48,037 nucleotides of DNA from Sphingobium sp. YR768 (GTDB lineage: Bacteria; Pseudomonadota; Alphaproteobacteria; Sphingomonadales; Sphingomonadaceae), in the NCBI RefSeq assembly GCF_900111125.1, contig NZ_FOGE01000032.1:1-48037 (forward strand). The letters are read 5' to 3'. This document shows, in pieces, positions 40,050 through 48,037 of this stretch (position 1 is its first letter; each line of letters opens with the position of its first letter). Made by a program: the position numbers and the translations under genes. The notes below the pieces were generated by a model. That model saw only the letters and a program-made list of their open reading frames with translations, was not told the origin of the DNA and searched no databases.

Positions 40050-42935
40050 GTGACCGTTTCTGCTTCGCGCAATTTGCGCCGTTCACTGGTGCTGGGCGCC
40101 GCTCTTGCCGCCTTCTGCGCTGTCCCGGCGCAGGCGCAGCAGCGCCAGGCTGCCGTTCAGATCGCTGCGCAGCCGCTGGGTCAGGCGCTGGAGGCGCTGG
40201 CCCATCAGACCGGTACGGACATATTGTTCGCGCCGCAGCTGGTCGCCGGCATGAGCGGCCCGTCGCTGAGCGGCCGGATGGACGCGATGGCGGCGGTCGA
40301 GCGCCTCATTCAGGGTAAGCCGCTGGCGGTGCGGCGTCAGGGCAATGGTGCCTTGCTGATCGTCGCGGCGACGGCGCAGCCGCAGGACATGGTGGCGACA
40401 GGTGCGACAGAGGCAGCGCCGGAGATCATCGTCACCGGCTATGCCGCCAGCCTGTCCGGTGCGCTGGCCGAAAAGCGCAAGGCGACCAATGTCGTCGACG
40501 TGGTGAAGGCCGAGGATATCGGCAAATTCCCGGCCCAGAATATCGCCGAAGCGTTGCAGCGCGTTCCCGGTGTGTCGATCGTGCGCGATCGCGGCGAGGG
40601 CGTGTTCGTTCGCATTCGCGGGCTGGGCGCCAATTTCCAGGTCGTGACTCTCAATGGCCGGTCGGCCGCAGTGAACGAAAATGTGCGCGACAGCGGCCAG
40701 AGCGGTCGCCAGTTCCGCTTCGATACGTTGCCCTCCGAACTCATGTCGGCGGTCGAGGTGATCAAGAGCCCCCGTGCGGACCTCGCTGAAGGCGGGATCG
40801 GTGGCATCGTCAATTTGCAGACCTTCCGGCCGATCGACCTCAAAAAGCCGGTGCTGGCCCTGTCCGCCACCGCCAGTTCGCCGCGCCTGGCCGATGCGGT
40901 CGATCCGCGCCTGTCCGGCATGGCCAGCTGGGTCAACGACGAGGGAACGTTCGGCGCGCTGATCGCGGCGGTCTATGACGAGCGCACCACGCGGCAGGAC
41001 CGTGTTACCGGTGTCGGCTGGACGGAAGGACGGATCGATACCGACGGCGACGGGGCTCTGGACAGCGACACCATATTGGTGCCGACCAGCACGCGCCCGA
41101 CGCTGGAGCGCGAAAACCGCAACCGCATCGGCCTTAGCGGCGCGATCCAGTGGAAGCCCGATGACCGGTTCGAGCTGAATATCGACGGCCTGTGGAGCCG
41201 GCTCAATATAGATTATGACGAGCTGACCTACTCGACCGATTTCTCGGCGACCACGCCGGGCGCGATCGTGCCGGGGACGGCGGTGATCGAAAATGGCGTG
41301 CTGACCGCCGCCACCGTCAATACATCGACCCAGATCGGTCGTGAGACGTCGCGGCTGCAATATGAGAATTGGCTGATTGGTGCCAACGCCAGATGGTCCG
41401 TCAATGGCTGGACGCTGGTCGCCGATGCGAGCCTGGGCCGCGCTTATTCCAACACGCCCACGCCCATCTATCGCACCCGGCTGCTCGGCAGCGTCGGCCA
41501 GGTCGCCTTCGACTATGGCAAGGTGGGTGAGCGCTTGCCCAATCTCAGCTTCCTGACGGCAGACCTGACGAAATCGACCACATTGCCGGGCCGCCGGATC
41601 GAATATCGCGTCAATGATTCGCTCGATCGCCAGCGGGCTGCGACCTTCGACGTGACGCGCGAACTGAACGGCGTGGTGCAGGCGCTGCGCTTCGGCGCGA
41701 AATATGAGAAGCGGGACCGCACCTATAACCGCCGTGACATTAATTTCACCAGCGGCATATCCGGGCAGCGTTTCGACGAGAGCTATTTCGAGGCCTTCCC
41801 GGTCGATGATTTTCTCAGCGGCGTCGGCGGGACCCTGCCGACCAGCTGGGTCATGCCCGATCCCGATCGCTTCTGGGACGCGGCGACCGGCAAGGAGGCG
41901 CTGCTCGCTGCCGATCTGACCCGCAGCGATCACCGCAACAGCTATGCCATCGATGAACGGATCATTGGTGGCTATGGCATGGCGGAATTCAGCTTTCCTC
42001 TGGGCGGCGTGACTATTCGCGGTGACACCGGCCTGCGCTATGCCCATACCCGCCAGACATCGGCGGGCTATGCCGACAATGGCACGGCGGCGCTGCCGGT
42101 CAGCTATGCGCGCGACTATGGCAATCTGCTTCCCTCGCTCAATCTGGTCGCGGAATTCACGTCGAACCTGCAAATGCATCTGGCCGCATCGAAGGTCATC
42201 ACCCGGCCGTCACTGGCCGATCTGGCGCCGCGCCTGACGATCAATTCCAATCCCACGGTGCTGACGGCGGTGGGCGGCAATCCGGAACTGCGGCCGTTCG
42301 AGGCATGGCAATATGACGGCACGGTCGAATGGTATTTCGCATCGGGCAGCGCGTTGATCGGTGGGGCCTTTTACAAGGATATCACCACCTTCGTCTTCCA
42401 GCAGACCCGTAATTTCGATCTGGATGGCCAGATATATCGCCTGACCGCGCCGCAAAATGGCGGCAATGCCTATGTCGCGGGCATCGAGATCGCCTATCAG
42501 CAACTGTTCAGGATGCTGCCGGCACCGTTCGATGGCCTCGGCTTTCAGGCCAACTACACCCATACGAAGAGCAAGGGCACCTATGCCCTGTCCGACGGCA
42601 CCACCTTCCGTGACGACCTGACCGACGTGGCGGGCGACAGCTTCAACCTGACTGCCTTCTATGAAAAGGGGGCGATCGGCGCGCGGGCCAGCTATAGCTG
42701 GCGCGGCAAGGTGCTGCGCGACGTTGGCGGCGCGGGTCTGGCGGCCAATAATGAATCGCCGTTCGGCAGCCTTGATTTCGATATTTCCTACAAGGTTACG
42801 CCCAATGTCACATTCGTCGTGCAGGGCATCAACGTGGCCGGCGGCGTCCAGTGGCAATATGTCCGCGACGATCGCTTCGCAGGCTATACCGATTATGGCA
42901 CCACGTTGATGGCCGGCGTGCGGGCCCGTTTCTGA
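40050..42935 (+). CDS. TonB-dependent receptor with STN domain, Caulobacter/Xanthomonas type
   Basis: 961 residues: signal peptide (AQAQ), STN domain (VQIAAQPLGQALEALAHQTGTDILF), TonB box region (EIIVTGYAASLSGALAEKRKATNVVDVVKAEDIGKFPAQNIAEALQRVPGV), plug (VFVRIRGLGANFQVVTLNGR) and a barrel ending MAGVRARF. AEDIGKFPAQN is the mark of the large receptors found in Caulobacter, xanthomonads and sphingomonads, often for carbohydrates or other organics. The alkaline phosphatase 14 bp downstream suggests a phosphorylated ligand such as an organophosphate. It starts at GTG 40050 after a GGGGGA tract. Confidence 0.9.
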   Translation: MTVSASRNLRRSLVLGAALAAFCAVPAQAQQRQAAVQIAAQPLGQALEALAHQTGTDILFAPQLVAGMSGPSLSGRMDAMAAVERLIQGKPLAVRRQGNGALLIVAATAQPQDMVATGATEAAPEIIVTGYAASLSGALAEKRKATNVVDVVKAEDIGKFPAQNIAEALQRVPGVSIVRDRGEGVFVRIRGLGANFQVVTLNGRSAAVNENVRDSGQSGRQFRFDTLPSELMSAVEVIKSPRADLAEGGIGGIVNLQTFRPIDLKKPVLALSATASSPRLADAVDPRLSGMASWVNDEGTFGALIAAVYDERTTRQDRVTGVGWTEGRIDTDGDGALDSDTILVPTSTRPTLERENRNRIGLSGAIQWKPDDRFELNIDGLWSRLNIDYDELTYSTDFSATTPGAIVPGTAVIENGVLTAATVNTSTQIGRETSRLQYENWLIGANARWSVNGWTLVADASLGRAYSNTPTPIYRTRLLGSVGQVAFDYGKVGERLPNLSFLTADLTKSTTLPGRRIEYRVNDSLDRQRAATFDVTRELNGVVQALRFGAKYEKRDRTYNRRDINFTSGISGQRFDESYFEAFPVDDFLSGVGGTLPTSWVMPDPDRFWDAATGKEALLAADLTRSDHRNSYAIDERIIGGYGMAEFSFPLGGVTIRGDTGLRYAHTRQTSAGYADNGTAALPVSYARDYGNLLPSLNLVAEFTSNLQMHLAASKVITRPSLADLAPRLTINSNPTVLTAVGGNPELRPFEAWQYDGTVEWYFASGSALIGGAFYKDITTFVFQQTRNFDLDGQIYRLTAPQNGGNAYVAGIEIAYQQLFRMLPAPFDGLGFQANYTHTKSKGTYALSDGTTFRDDLTDVAGDSFNLTAFYEKGAIGARASYSWRGKVLRDVGGAGLAANNESPFGSLDFDISYKVTPNVTFVVQGINVAGGVQWQYVRDDRFAGYTDYGTTLMAGVRARF

Positions 42936-42949
42936 ACGGAAGGACGGCG

Positions 42950-44080
42950 ATGATATTTCGATCGATCAGGATCATGCTGGCGGCGGGCGCAATGCTCGCC
43001 ACCGTTCCGGCCATGGCGCAGGGAAATGCCGGGGCGAAGCCCCCACGGGCGCGCAACATCATCCTGCTTCTGGGGGATGCAGGCGGGGTTCCGACGCTGA
43101 ATGCCGCCGGCATCATGGCGCATGACCGGCCGCAATCGCTGTTCATCCAGTCCATGCCCCATGTCGGCCTGTCCGACACGTCTGCGCTCGACAATTGGGT
43201 GACGGACTCGGCGGCGGGGATGACTGCGATCATGACCGGGCAGAAGACCAACAGCGGCATGGTTTCTGCTTTGCCGATGGCGGATGGGAAGATCACGCCG
43301 GTCAAGAGCTTCCTGGAATATGCCGAGCAGCGCGGGCTTTCCACGGGCGTCGTCACCAATATGCCGATCTGGGATGCGACCCCGGCCGTTTGCTTTGCGC
43401 ATGTCGCGACCCGCAAGGACAAGGACCAGATTTTCCGTCAGATGCTGGCGCCCCGCTTCGGCAATGGCGTCGACATAGTGATCGGCAAGGGACAGGCCGA
43501 TGCGGTCTCTTCCTTCGCCAAGGATGGCACCACCCCGCAACAGGCCTTTGCCAAGGCGGGCTACCGGTTCGGTGACGATCCGGCACTGGTGCGGGAAGCC
43601 GGTCGTGCAGCGGTGCTGCGCGATGCCGACTATGCGCCGATCCCGGCGGTCGAGGCCACGATCGGCCAGCTTGCGCGCAATCCCAAGGGCTATTTCCTGA
43701 TGGTCGAATGGGACATGCATACAGACAAGCCGGAAAAGGGCCTGAAGCATGTGATCGAGATGGACGAGATGATCCGTCGCATCAGTGCGATCGCGGGGAA
43801 GGATACGCTGATCCTGTTCACCGCCGATCATAGTTTTGCCTTGCGCATGACGGGGGGCAAACGCAATGCGCCGATGGCGCAGCAATATGCGGTTGAAGCC
43901 GCCAAGCCGGACGCGACGATCGCCAATAATGCGATTATCGGTGTCCAGGATGATCATAGCGGCGAGGAAGTGATTGCCGCCGCCGTCGGGCCGGGCGCCG
44001 ACCAGGTCCATGGCTTCTTCCCCAATACCCGCCTGTTCGACGTCATGCTGAAGGCGATGGGCTGGAAAAAGGAAGAGTGA
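42950..44080 (+). CDS. Alkaline phosphatase, PhoA type
   Basis: 376 residues with a signal peptide (AMAQ). The metal and nucleophile motifs of the alkaline phosphatase superfamily are present: LLLGDAGG (D43), VTDSAAGMTAIMTGQKT (D86, S87 nucleophile), MVEWDMHTD, LFTADHSF and DDHSGEEV. It is shorter than typical PhoA enzymes (about 450-500), lacking much of the crown region. GGAAGGA lies just before the ATG. It is cotranscribed with the STN receptor (14-bp gap), an unusual pairing that suggests periplasmic dephosphorylation of the imported ligand. The substrate is not known. Confidence 0.87.
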   Translation: MIFRSIRIMLAAGAMLATVPAMAQGNAGAKPPRARNIILLLGDAGGVPTLNAAGIMAHDRPQSLFIQSMPHVGLSDTSALDNWVTDSAAGMTAIMTGQKTNSGMVSALPMADGKITPVKSFLEYAEQRGLSTGVVTNMPIWDATPAVCFAHVATRKDKDQIFRQMLAPRFGNGVDIVIGKGQADAVSSFAKDGTTPQQAFAKAGYRFGDDPALVREAGRAAVLRDADYAPIPAVEATIGQLARNPKGYFLMVEWDMHTDKPEKGLKHVIEMDEMIRRISAIAGKDTLILFTADHSFALRMTGGKRNAPMAQQYAVEAAKPDATIANNAIIGVQDDHSGEEVIAAAVGPGADQVHGFFPNTRLFDVMLKAMGWKKEE

Positions 44081-44169
44081 TCGTAGGCGCCAAGCCTATT
44101 CCGCCGTGACGGCCTTGGACGAAAGCTGGAGTGTCGGGGCGTGCAGCAGATGTTCGTCCCGATAATCTG

Positions 44170-44199
44170 TCCCGCTGCATGGATGTCACGGCAGCGGGT
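44170..44199. terminator. Weak hairpin between convergent genes
   Basis: CCCGCTGC and GCAGCGGG (8-bp arms, 12-nt loop) between the phosphatase and anti-sigma stops. No T-run; low confidence. Confidence 0.3.
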
Positions 44200-44211
44200 G
44201 ACTGATCTTGG

Positions 44212-44937
44212 TTAGCGCCACCCCTTGTCCATCGCGGCTTTTTCCTGATCGCTGGTCAGGGCGCCTTCTGGCGCCATGGACTGCGCTGCCGCCATGATTT
44301 CGCTGAGTGCGCTGCCTGCCTGGCGATACTGTCCTGTCGCTGCGGCTGCGCCGCCGGATTGCATACGGTCGATAGCCCAGCGGTCCGCATCGCGGCAGGC
44401 CAGGCCAGCCATGGTTGTGGCATCAAAGACCCGGCAGTAGCGGCCTCCACTGTCCTTGAAAGACAGGAGAATATGCACTGGTTGCATGTCAGCGGAGGCG
44501 AGTTGCCCGGTCAGAGCCGTGTTGAGTGCGGCTTGCGCTACCAGCTTGCCATCGACTTGTCCCACAAGGTTCTTCGGTGCTATCTGCGTGCCGAGCAACA
44601 GGCCCACAGCCAGCGAGGCAGCGATGGCACCGCCGGTGATCCAGCGGGTGAAGAGGGGGCCGCGTTTCTCTGCCCGTGTTGCTCGCGCAGCGTCCAGACT
44701 CACGATTTTTGCCGTCGATGCCGTGTTTTCGCGTACTGCATCCAGCAGCCGATCTGGCACCGGACTGTCGAGCACGGGCGCGAAATGGGCTTGCAGGCGC
44801 GCTTTAAGTGCTTGATGGCTGGCGACTTCCTCCGCCAGTATGGGGTCGGTGGCGATGGCGGCCTCCACGACCGCACGGTCTGGGTCGGCAAGCTGCCCTT
44901 CGGCATAAGCGGCGAGCATTTCTCGGTCGATCGTCAT
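44212..44937 (-). CDS. Anti-sigma factor with single membrane segment
   Basis: 241 residues. The N-terminus (MLAAYAEGQLADPDRAVVEAAIATDPILAEEVASHQALKARLQ) fits the anti-sigma domain of RsiW/ChrR-like proteins, without a clear zinc-binding HxxxCxxC. One membrane helix (WITGGAIAASLAVGLLLGTQIA) precedes a periplasmic part with a Cys pair (GGRYCRVFD...LACRDADRW), a possible redox or disulfide site. Its ATG overlaps the sigma stop (ATGA), so the two are coupled. The periplasmic part implies an envelope signal, perhaps read through proteolysis. Confidence 0.82.
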   Translation of the reverse strand: MTIDREMLAAYAEGQLADPDRAVVEAAIATDPILAEEVASHQALKARLQAHFAPVLDSPVPDRLLDAVRENTASTAKIVSLDAARATRAEKRGPLFTRWITGGAIAASLAVGLLLGTQIAPKNLVGQVDGKLVAQAALNTALTGQLASADMQPVHILLSFKDSGGRYCRVFDATTMAGLACRDADRWAIDRMQSGGAAAATGQYRQAGSALSEIMAAAQSMAPEGALTSDQEKAAMDKGWR

Positions 44938-45428
44938 GACGTGCCCTCCAGCAATTTATGTAGGGCATCGCGGCCACGCACGAACCGTGAACTGAGTGTG
45001 CCCATCGGACAGCCGATGATGTCAGCCGCTTCCTGATAGCCATAGCCTTCCACCATGACCAGCAGCACGGCTTCGCGCTGTTCGTCGGGAAGGCTGGAGA
45101 GGGCGCGGTCTACAAAGCCGAGTTCGGTGCGGGCTTCCTGATCGCCCGCTGCGCCGACCGACAGGCCTGCCTCCTCCTCTTTGAAAGTTTGGTTGCGACG
45201 ATTGGTCGCGCGGATTTCATCGATCCAAAGATTGCGCATGATACGGTACATCCAACTGTCGAGGCGCGTGCCTTCCGCCCAAAGATGGCGGGATTTCAGC
45301 GCGCGCTCGATCGTCATCTGGCAAAGGTCGTCACATTGCTCGAGGTTGCGCGTCAACCCCGCCGCGAACCGGCGAAGCCGGGGCAGCAGTGCCACCATTT
45401 CATCCTCAAAACGCGTGCTCAGAACCAC
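44934..45428 (-). CDS. ECF RNA polymerase sigma factor
   Basis: 164 residues with region 2 (LLPRLRRFAAGLTRNLEQCDDLCQMTIERAL ... LDSWMYRIMRNLWIDEIRA) and region 4 (LSSLPDEQREAVLLVMVEGYGYQEAADIIGCPMGTLSSRFVRGR). The GTLSSR helix separates it from the FecI group. It is coupled to the following anti-sigma gene and divergent from a subtilisin-like protease, with an 11-bp inverted repeat between. The start is GTG 45428 after AGAGG; an internal ATG at 45398 is possible. Confidence 0.9.
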   Translation of the reverse strand: MVLSTRFEDEMVALLPRLRRFAAGLTRNLEQCDDLCQMTIERALKSRHLWAEGTRLDSWMYRIMRNLWIDEIRATNRRNQTFKEEEAGLSVGAAGDQEARTELGFVDRALSSLPDEQREAVLLVMVEGYGYQEAADIIGCPMGTLSSRFVRGRDALHKLLEGTS

Positions 45429-45445
45429 TTACCTCTTATGTCACA

Positions 45446-45477
45446 GGATGAAACGGCCGGGATTATCCGTTTCATCC
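45446..45477. promoter_or_regulatory. Divergent promoter inverted repeat
   Basis: GGATGAAACGG (45446-45456) and CCGTTTCATCC (45467-45477), perfect 11-bp arms around a 10-bp centre. Outside each arm, reading outward, comes a CATAA word (CATAAC at 45482 rightward; CATAAG leftward). The symmetry suggests two back-to-back promoters of the same class, or an operator shared by the sigma and protease genes. Confidence 0.6.
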
Positions 45478-45513
45478 ATTGCATAACGTATTTTCCGAGT
45501 GGCAGGATGATGA

Positions 45514-46755
45514 ATGATGAGACTGCGTCCGATCCTCCTCCTATTGTTGATCACGGCTGCGCCTGCGGTGGCACAGATCGGCCTGCCGGACGTGGGTGGC
45601 GCAGTGACGTCCGTGTTGGATAGAACCAAGGGTTCGCTGGACCTGTTCGCGCCGATCAATGAGGGCCTGGCGCCTGTACGGTCCGTTGCAGACATGGCTC
45701 GCGATCGCATCGGCCGCGTGCAAAAGTTCCTGAACGCCAATCGTGCGGCGGCAGAGATGGATGATCAGGGGCAGCCCGCGCGGCGCGGCGTCATCTTGAT
45801 GATGGGCGGTGATGCGGCCGCCATCGACAAGATACGGGCGATGGGTTTCACGGCACGATCTGTGGAGGCCTTCGACCATCTGGATCTGTCTGCCACCGAG
45901 TTGGTCGTGCCGGAGGGTGTCGCTCTATCTTCGGCGATTTCGGCTTTGCGCAAGGCCGTGCCAGATGGCGATTTTACCGCCGATCACCTTTATTTCCCGA
46001 GCGGCGGTGCAGCCACGTCTGCCGCCAAGGGAGAAAGTGCAAAGCGCGGCAGCGTCGACACGCCGGTCGGGATTATCGACGGGGGCGTGAGTGCGGCCGT
46101 GCCGATCAGCGCGGTTCGCGGGTTTGCGGCAGGCGCACCGAATGCCAGCTTCCATGGTACGGCGGTTGCCTCCCTGCTGCGCCATGCCGGAGTGGGGAGC
46201 ATCGTGTCGGCCGATGTTTTTGGGCGTGATCCCGCAGGCGGCAGCGCACTGGCGATCGTGCGTGCACTCGACTGGATGCAGGGGCAGCGGATTCCCGTAG
46301 TCTCGATCAGCCTGACCGGGCCGGGCAATCCATTGCTCGCGCGCGCGGTCGCAGCCTGTATGGGCAGGGGTATGGTGATTGTTGCAGCCGTGGGCAATGA
46401 TGGGCCTGCCGCTCCGATCGCCTATCCGGCATCCTATCCCGCCGTGCTAGCGGTGACAGGTGTCGATGGGCGCAATCGTGCGTTGATCGAGGCAGGGCGT
46501 GCAACGCATCTGGATTATGCCGCGCCGGGGGCTGACATGAAGGCGATGGATGCGGACGGGCACTGGCGGATGGTGCGGGGGACCTCCTTCGCAGTGCCGC
46601 TGGTTGCTGCCCGTGCGGCCTTCATGCGGGATGCAGGCAAGGCAGGCGCCGCGCTTCCTGCGGCGCTTGATCGGGAAGCGCGCGACCTGAGGCCTAAAGG
46701 CCCTGATCGCCAGTTCGGACGCGGCCTTTTATGTGGAGACTGCCGCCCACGATAA
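45514..46755 (+). CDS. S8 (subtilisin-like) serine protease, secreted
   Basis: 413 residues with a signal peptide (AVAQ near 20). The catalytic triad is D189 (VGIIDGGV), H214 (FHGTAVASLL) and S358 (RGTSFAVPLVA). N295 in VGNDGP gives the oxyanion hole. Residues ~25-180 look like a propeptide or interaction domain. It is divergent from an ECF sigma/anti-sigma pair and upstream of the PRC-barrel gene, so it may be a member of that regulon. Two successive ATGs (45514, 45517) are possible starts. Confidence 0.87.
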   Translation: MMRLRPILLLLLITAAPAVAQIGLPDVGGAVTSVLDRTKGSLDLFAPINEGLAPVRSVADMARDRIGRVQKFLNANRAAAEMDDQGQPARRGVILMMGGDAAAIDKIRAMGFTARSVEAFDHLDLSATELVVPEGVALSSAISALRKAVPDGDFTADHLYFPSGGAATSAAKGESAKRGSVDTPVGIIDGGVSAAVPISAVRGFAAGAPNASFHGTAVASLLRHAGVGSIVSADVFGRDPAGGSALAIVRALDWMQGQRIPVVSISLTGPGNPLLARAVAACMGRGMVIVAAVGNDGPAAPIAYPASYPAVLAVTGVDGRNRALIEAGRATHLDYAAPGADMKAMDADGHWRMVRGTSFAVPLVAARAAFMRDAGKAGAALPAALDREARDLRPKGPDRQFGRGLLCGDCRPR

Positions 46756-46849
46756 AAATTTTGCGGTCGTGGATGAAAAGCAAAACGGGTTCCGTTGCTG
46801 TGATGAGGGCGCTGTCCATGCGCTCCCTGAACAAGGAAAGGAATTCGTC

Positions 46850-47719
46850 ATGAAGAAGATTCTGATCGCGACCGGCATGCTCATTCTGGCGGCGGCCTCG
46901 CCTGCTTCGGCACAACTGCTGGGCGGAGGTGGTGGTGTTGGCGGTCTTGGTGGTATCGGGGGGAGCCTGGGCGGCGGATTTGGCGGCATGATGGACAGCA
47001 CCCTGGGCAGCGTCCGCGGTACGAATGGCAGCACGGTGTCCGGCGCGGCCAGTTCCACGGGTCGTAGCAAGGTGGATCGCCGTAGCGGCAGCGTTGCTGT
47101 CGACCGTAGGGTCAATGCGAATGCCGGTGGCACGGTGGGGCAGACCCTCGATACGCCTGCCCGCAGCGCAACCAGCACGATATCTGGCAATGCATCGGGC
47201 AGTGCTACCGCGTCGGGTAATGCGCAGCTTGTCGGTACGGACGCAGTGCGCGATGCGGCTTCTTCGGCGCGTTCCAATGTCGGTTCAACCGTCGGAGCGG
47301 TGCGTAACGGCGCAGCCAATGTGGCTCAGGGTGCACGCGATACGATCGGCACGGCCGCGAACAGCAGCTCCGCCGCTGTCAATGGGACAGCCAATAGTGG
47401 GTCGAGCGCTGCTGGCGGTCAACTGGCCCTTGCCAGCAGCGTGGCGGCCAGTGCGAGCGATGCTGTGGCCGTGCAGCCTGGTATGATGATCCAGTCCGCC
47501 AAAGGTAAGGCCATCGGTCAGGTGAGTCAGGTCATCGCCGACAGCAGTGGCCATGTGCAATCGCTTCTGGTCGATGTGAAGGGGCGCATGGTCAATCTGC
47601 CTGCCGGCAACTTCACGGGTCAGGGCGATGCCCTCGTCTCCGCCATGAGCGCGGGCCAGATCGACAAGGTTAGCAAATCGGCACGGGGTTCCGGCAACGC
47701 AATGGCCAGCATACGCTGA
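46850..47719 (+). CDS. Secreted Gly/Ala/Ser-rich protein with PRC-barrel-like C-terminus
   Basis: 289 residues. Signal peptide (ASAQ near 22), then a Gly run (LGGGGGVGGLGGIGGSLGGG), a long Ser/Ala/Asn-rich low-complexity segment, and a C-terminal domain (QPGMMIQSAKGKAIGQVSQVIADSSGHVQSLLVDVKGRMVNLPAGNF) matching the PRC-barrel pattern. PRC-barrels bind partners in photosynthetic centres and RNA processing but are common in exported proteins of unknown role. The ATG at 46850 has AAGGAAAGGA upstream. It follows the S8 protease after 94 bp. Confidence 0.75.
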   Translation: MKKILIATGMLILAAASPASAQLLGGGGGVGGLGGIGGSLGGGFGGMMDSTLGSVRGTNGSTVSGAASSTGRSKVDRRSGSVAVDRRVNANAGGTVGQTLDTPARSATSTISGNASGSATASGNAQLVGTDAVRDAASSARSNVGSTVGAVRNGAANVAQGARDTIGTAANSSSAAVNGTANSGSSAAGGQLALASSVAASASDAVAVQPGMMIQSAKGKAIGQVSQVIADSSGHVQSLLVDVKGRMVNLPAGNFTGQGDALVSAMSAGQIDKVSKSARGSGNAMASIR

Positions 47720-47740
47720 TCTGCTTGCGTCGATAAGGAC

Positions 47741-47774
47741 AAGAATCCGCCGGATAATGGCCGGCGGATTCTTT
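47741..47774. terminator. Strong bidirectional terminator
   Basis: A perfect 13-bp stem (AAGAATCCGCCGG / CCGGCGGATTCTT) with a 7-nt loop, between the PRC-barrel gene and the convergent etfA. T-runs occur on both ends. Confidence 0.8.
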
Positions 47775-47812
47775 CTGATGTTGCCCACTTCAGTATTGGG
47801 GGCATGGAGCCG

Positions 47813-48037
47813 CTACAGCTTGCCGGTGAGTTCCGGCACAATCTTGAAGAGATCGCCGACCAGGCCGATGTCGGCGACCTGGAAGATCGGCGCATCCTCA
47901 TCCTTGTTGATGGCGATGATGGTCTTGCTGTCCTTCATCCCCGCCAGATGCTGAATAGCCCCGGAAATACCGACCGCGACATAGATTTCGGGCGCCACGA
48001 TCTTGCCGGTCTGCCCGACCTGATAGTCGTTGGGCAC
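47813..48037 (-). CDS. etfA: Electron transfer flavoprotein alpha subunit, C-terminal part
   Basis: The last 74 residues of EtfA; the 5' end lies beyond the window. GQTGKIVAPEIYVAVGISGA followed by IQHLAGMKDSKTIIAINKDEDAPIFQVADIGLVGDLF is the FAD-binding domain of ETF alpha and is nearly invariant across proteobacteria. With EtfB it takes electrons from acyl-CoA and other dehydrogenases and gives them to ETF:quinone oxidoreductase. The partner gene is outside the window. Confidence 0.95.
   Translation of the reverse strand: MPNDYQVGQTGKIVAPEIYVAVGISGAIQHLAGMKDSKTIIAINKDEDAPIFQVADIGLVGDLFKIVPELTGKL

Overview
The window looks like chromosome of an alphaproteobacterium of the Sphingomonadaceae, most likely Sphingobium or a close relative. 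The reasons are the GC-rich coding style, three TonB-dependent receptors (TBDRs) two of which sit behind FecI/FecR pairs, an UrcA-family protein, an E. coli-like Ndh, a membrane glucose dehydrogenase with an OprB porin, and palindromic intergenic repeats of a type common in sphingomonads. The genus is an inference. No rRNA, tRNA, CRISPR array or intact insertion sequence was seen.

Layout. (1) 341-8163: two large RTX-type secreted proteins. One has no recognisable catalytic domain, the other is a serralysin-like zinc protease. Both end in the same homologous block, six 41-residue repeats. The first ~1.95 kb of the first gene is visibly more AT-rich than the rest. (2) 8281-10814: a lipoprotein with a very long Gln/Arg/Ala-rich tail and a small phosphotransferase-fold kinase. 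(3) 10815-11911: a structured non-coding stretch and a small UrcA-family secreted protein. (4) 11984-18100: a heme-iron locus (FecI sigma, FecR, heme-type TBDR with STN domain, heme oxygenase, DUF6607-like protein) with a candidate Fur box and two matching FecI-type promoters. (5) 18215-18904: a pentapeptide-repeat protein.

(6) 18905-32023: a sulfated-glycan utilisation locus. Reading leftward from a divergent LacI-type regulator at 30959-32023, a minus-strand operon encodes a TBDR, a sulfatase with a CTATR active-site motif, a NagZ-like GH3, a secreted GH3 with an EF-hand-like loop, a formylglycine-generating enzyme (FGE) carrying both copper-site cysteines, and a second sulfatase with the classical CSPSR motif. 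An MFS transporter follows beyond a palindromic repeat. Genes from the first sulfatase to the second overlap by 4-7 bp. LacI-like operators (TAGCGCTA) lie in the divergent promoter region. The logic is outer-membrane import, desulfation by FGE-matured enzymes, trimming by GH3 enzymes and sugar uptake, possibly of a GlcNAc-6-sulfate-containing glycan.

(7) 32409-36235: PQQ glucose dehydrogenase gcd and an OprB porin. (8) 36262-38294: a TetR regulator divergent from ndh. (9) 38523-44080: a second FecI/FecR/TBDR set linked to a PhoA-type alkaline phosphatase, suggesting regulated use of a phosphorylated substrate. (10) 44212-47719: an ECF sigma/anti-sigma pair divergent from a subtilisin-like protease and a PRC-barrel protein, around a perfect 11-bp inverted repeat. 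(11) 47813-end: the 3' end of etfA.
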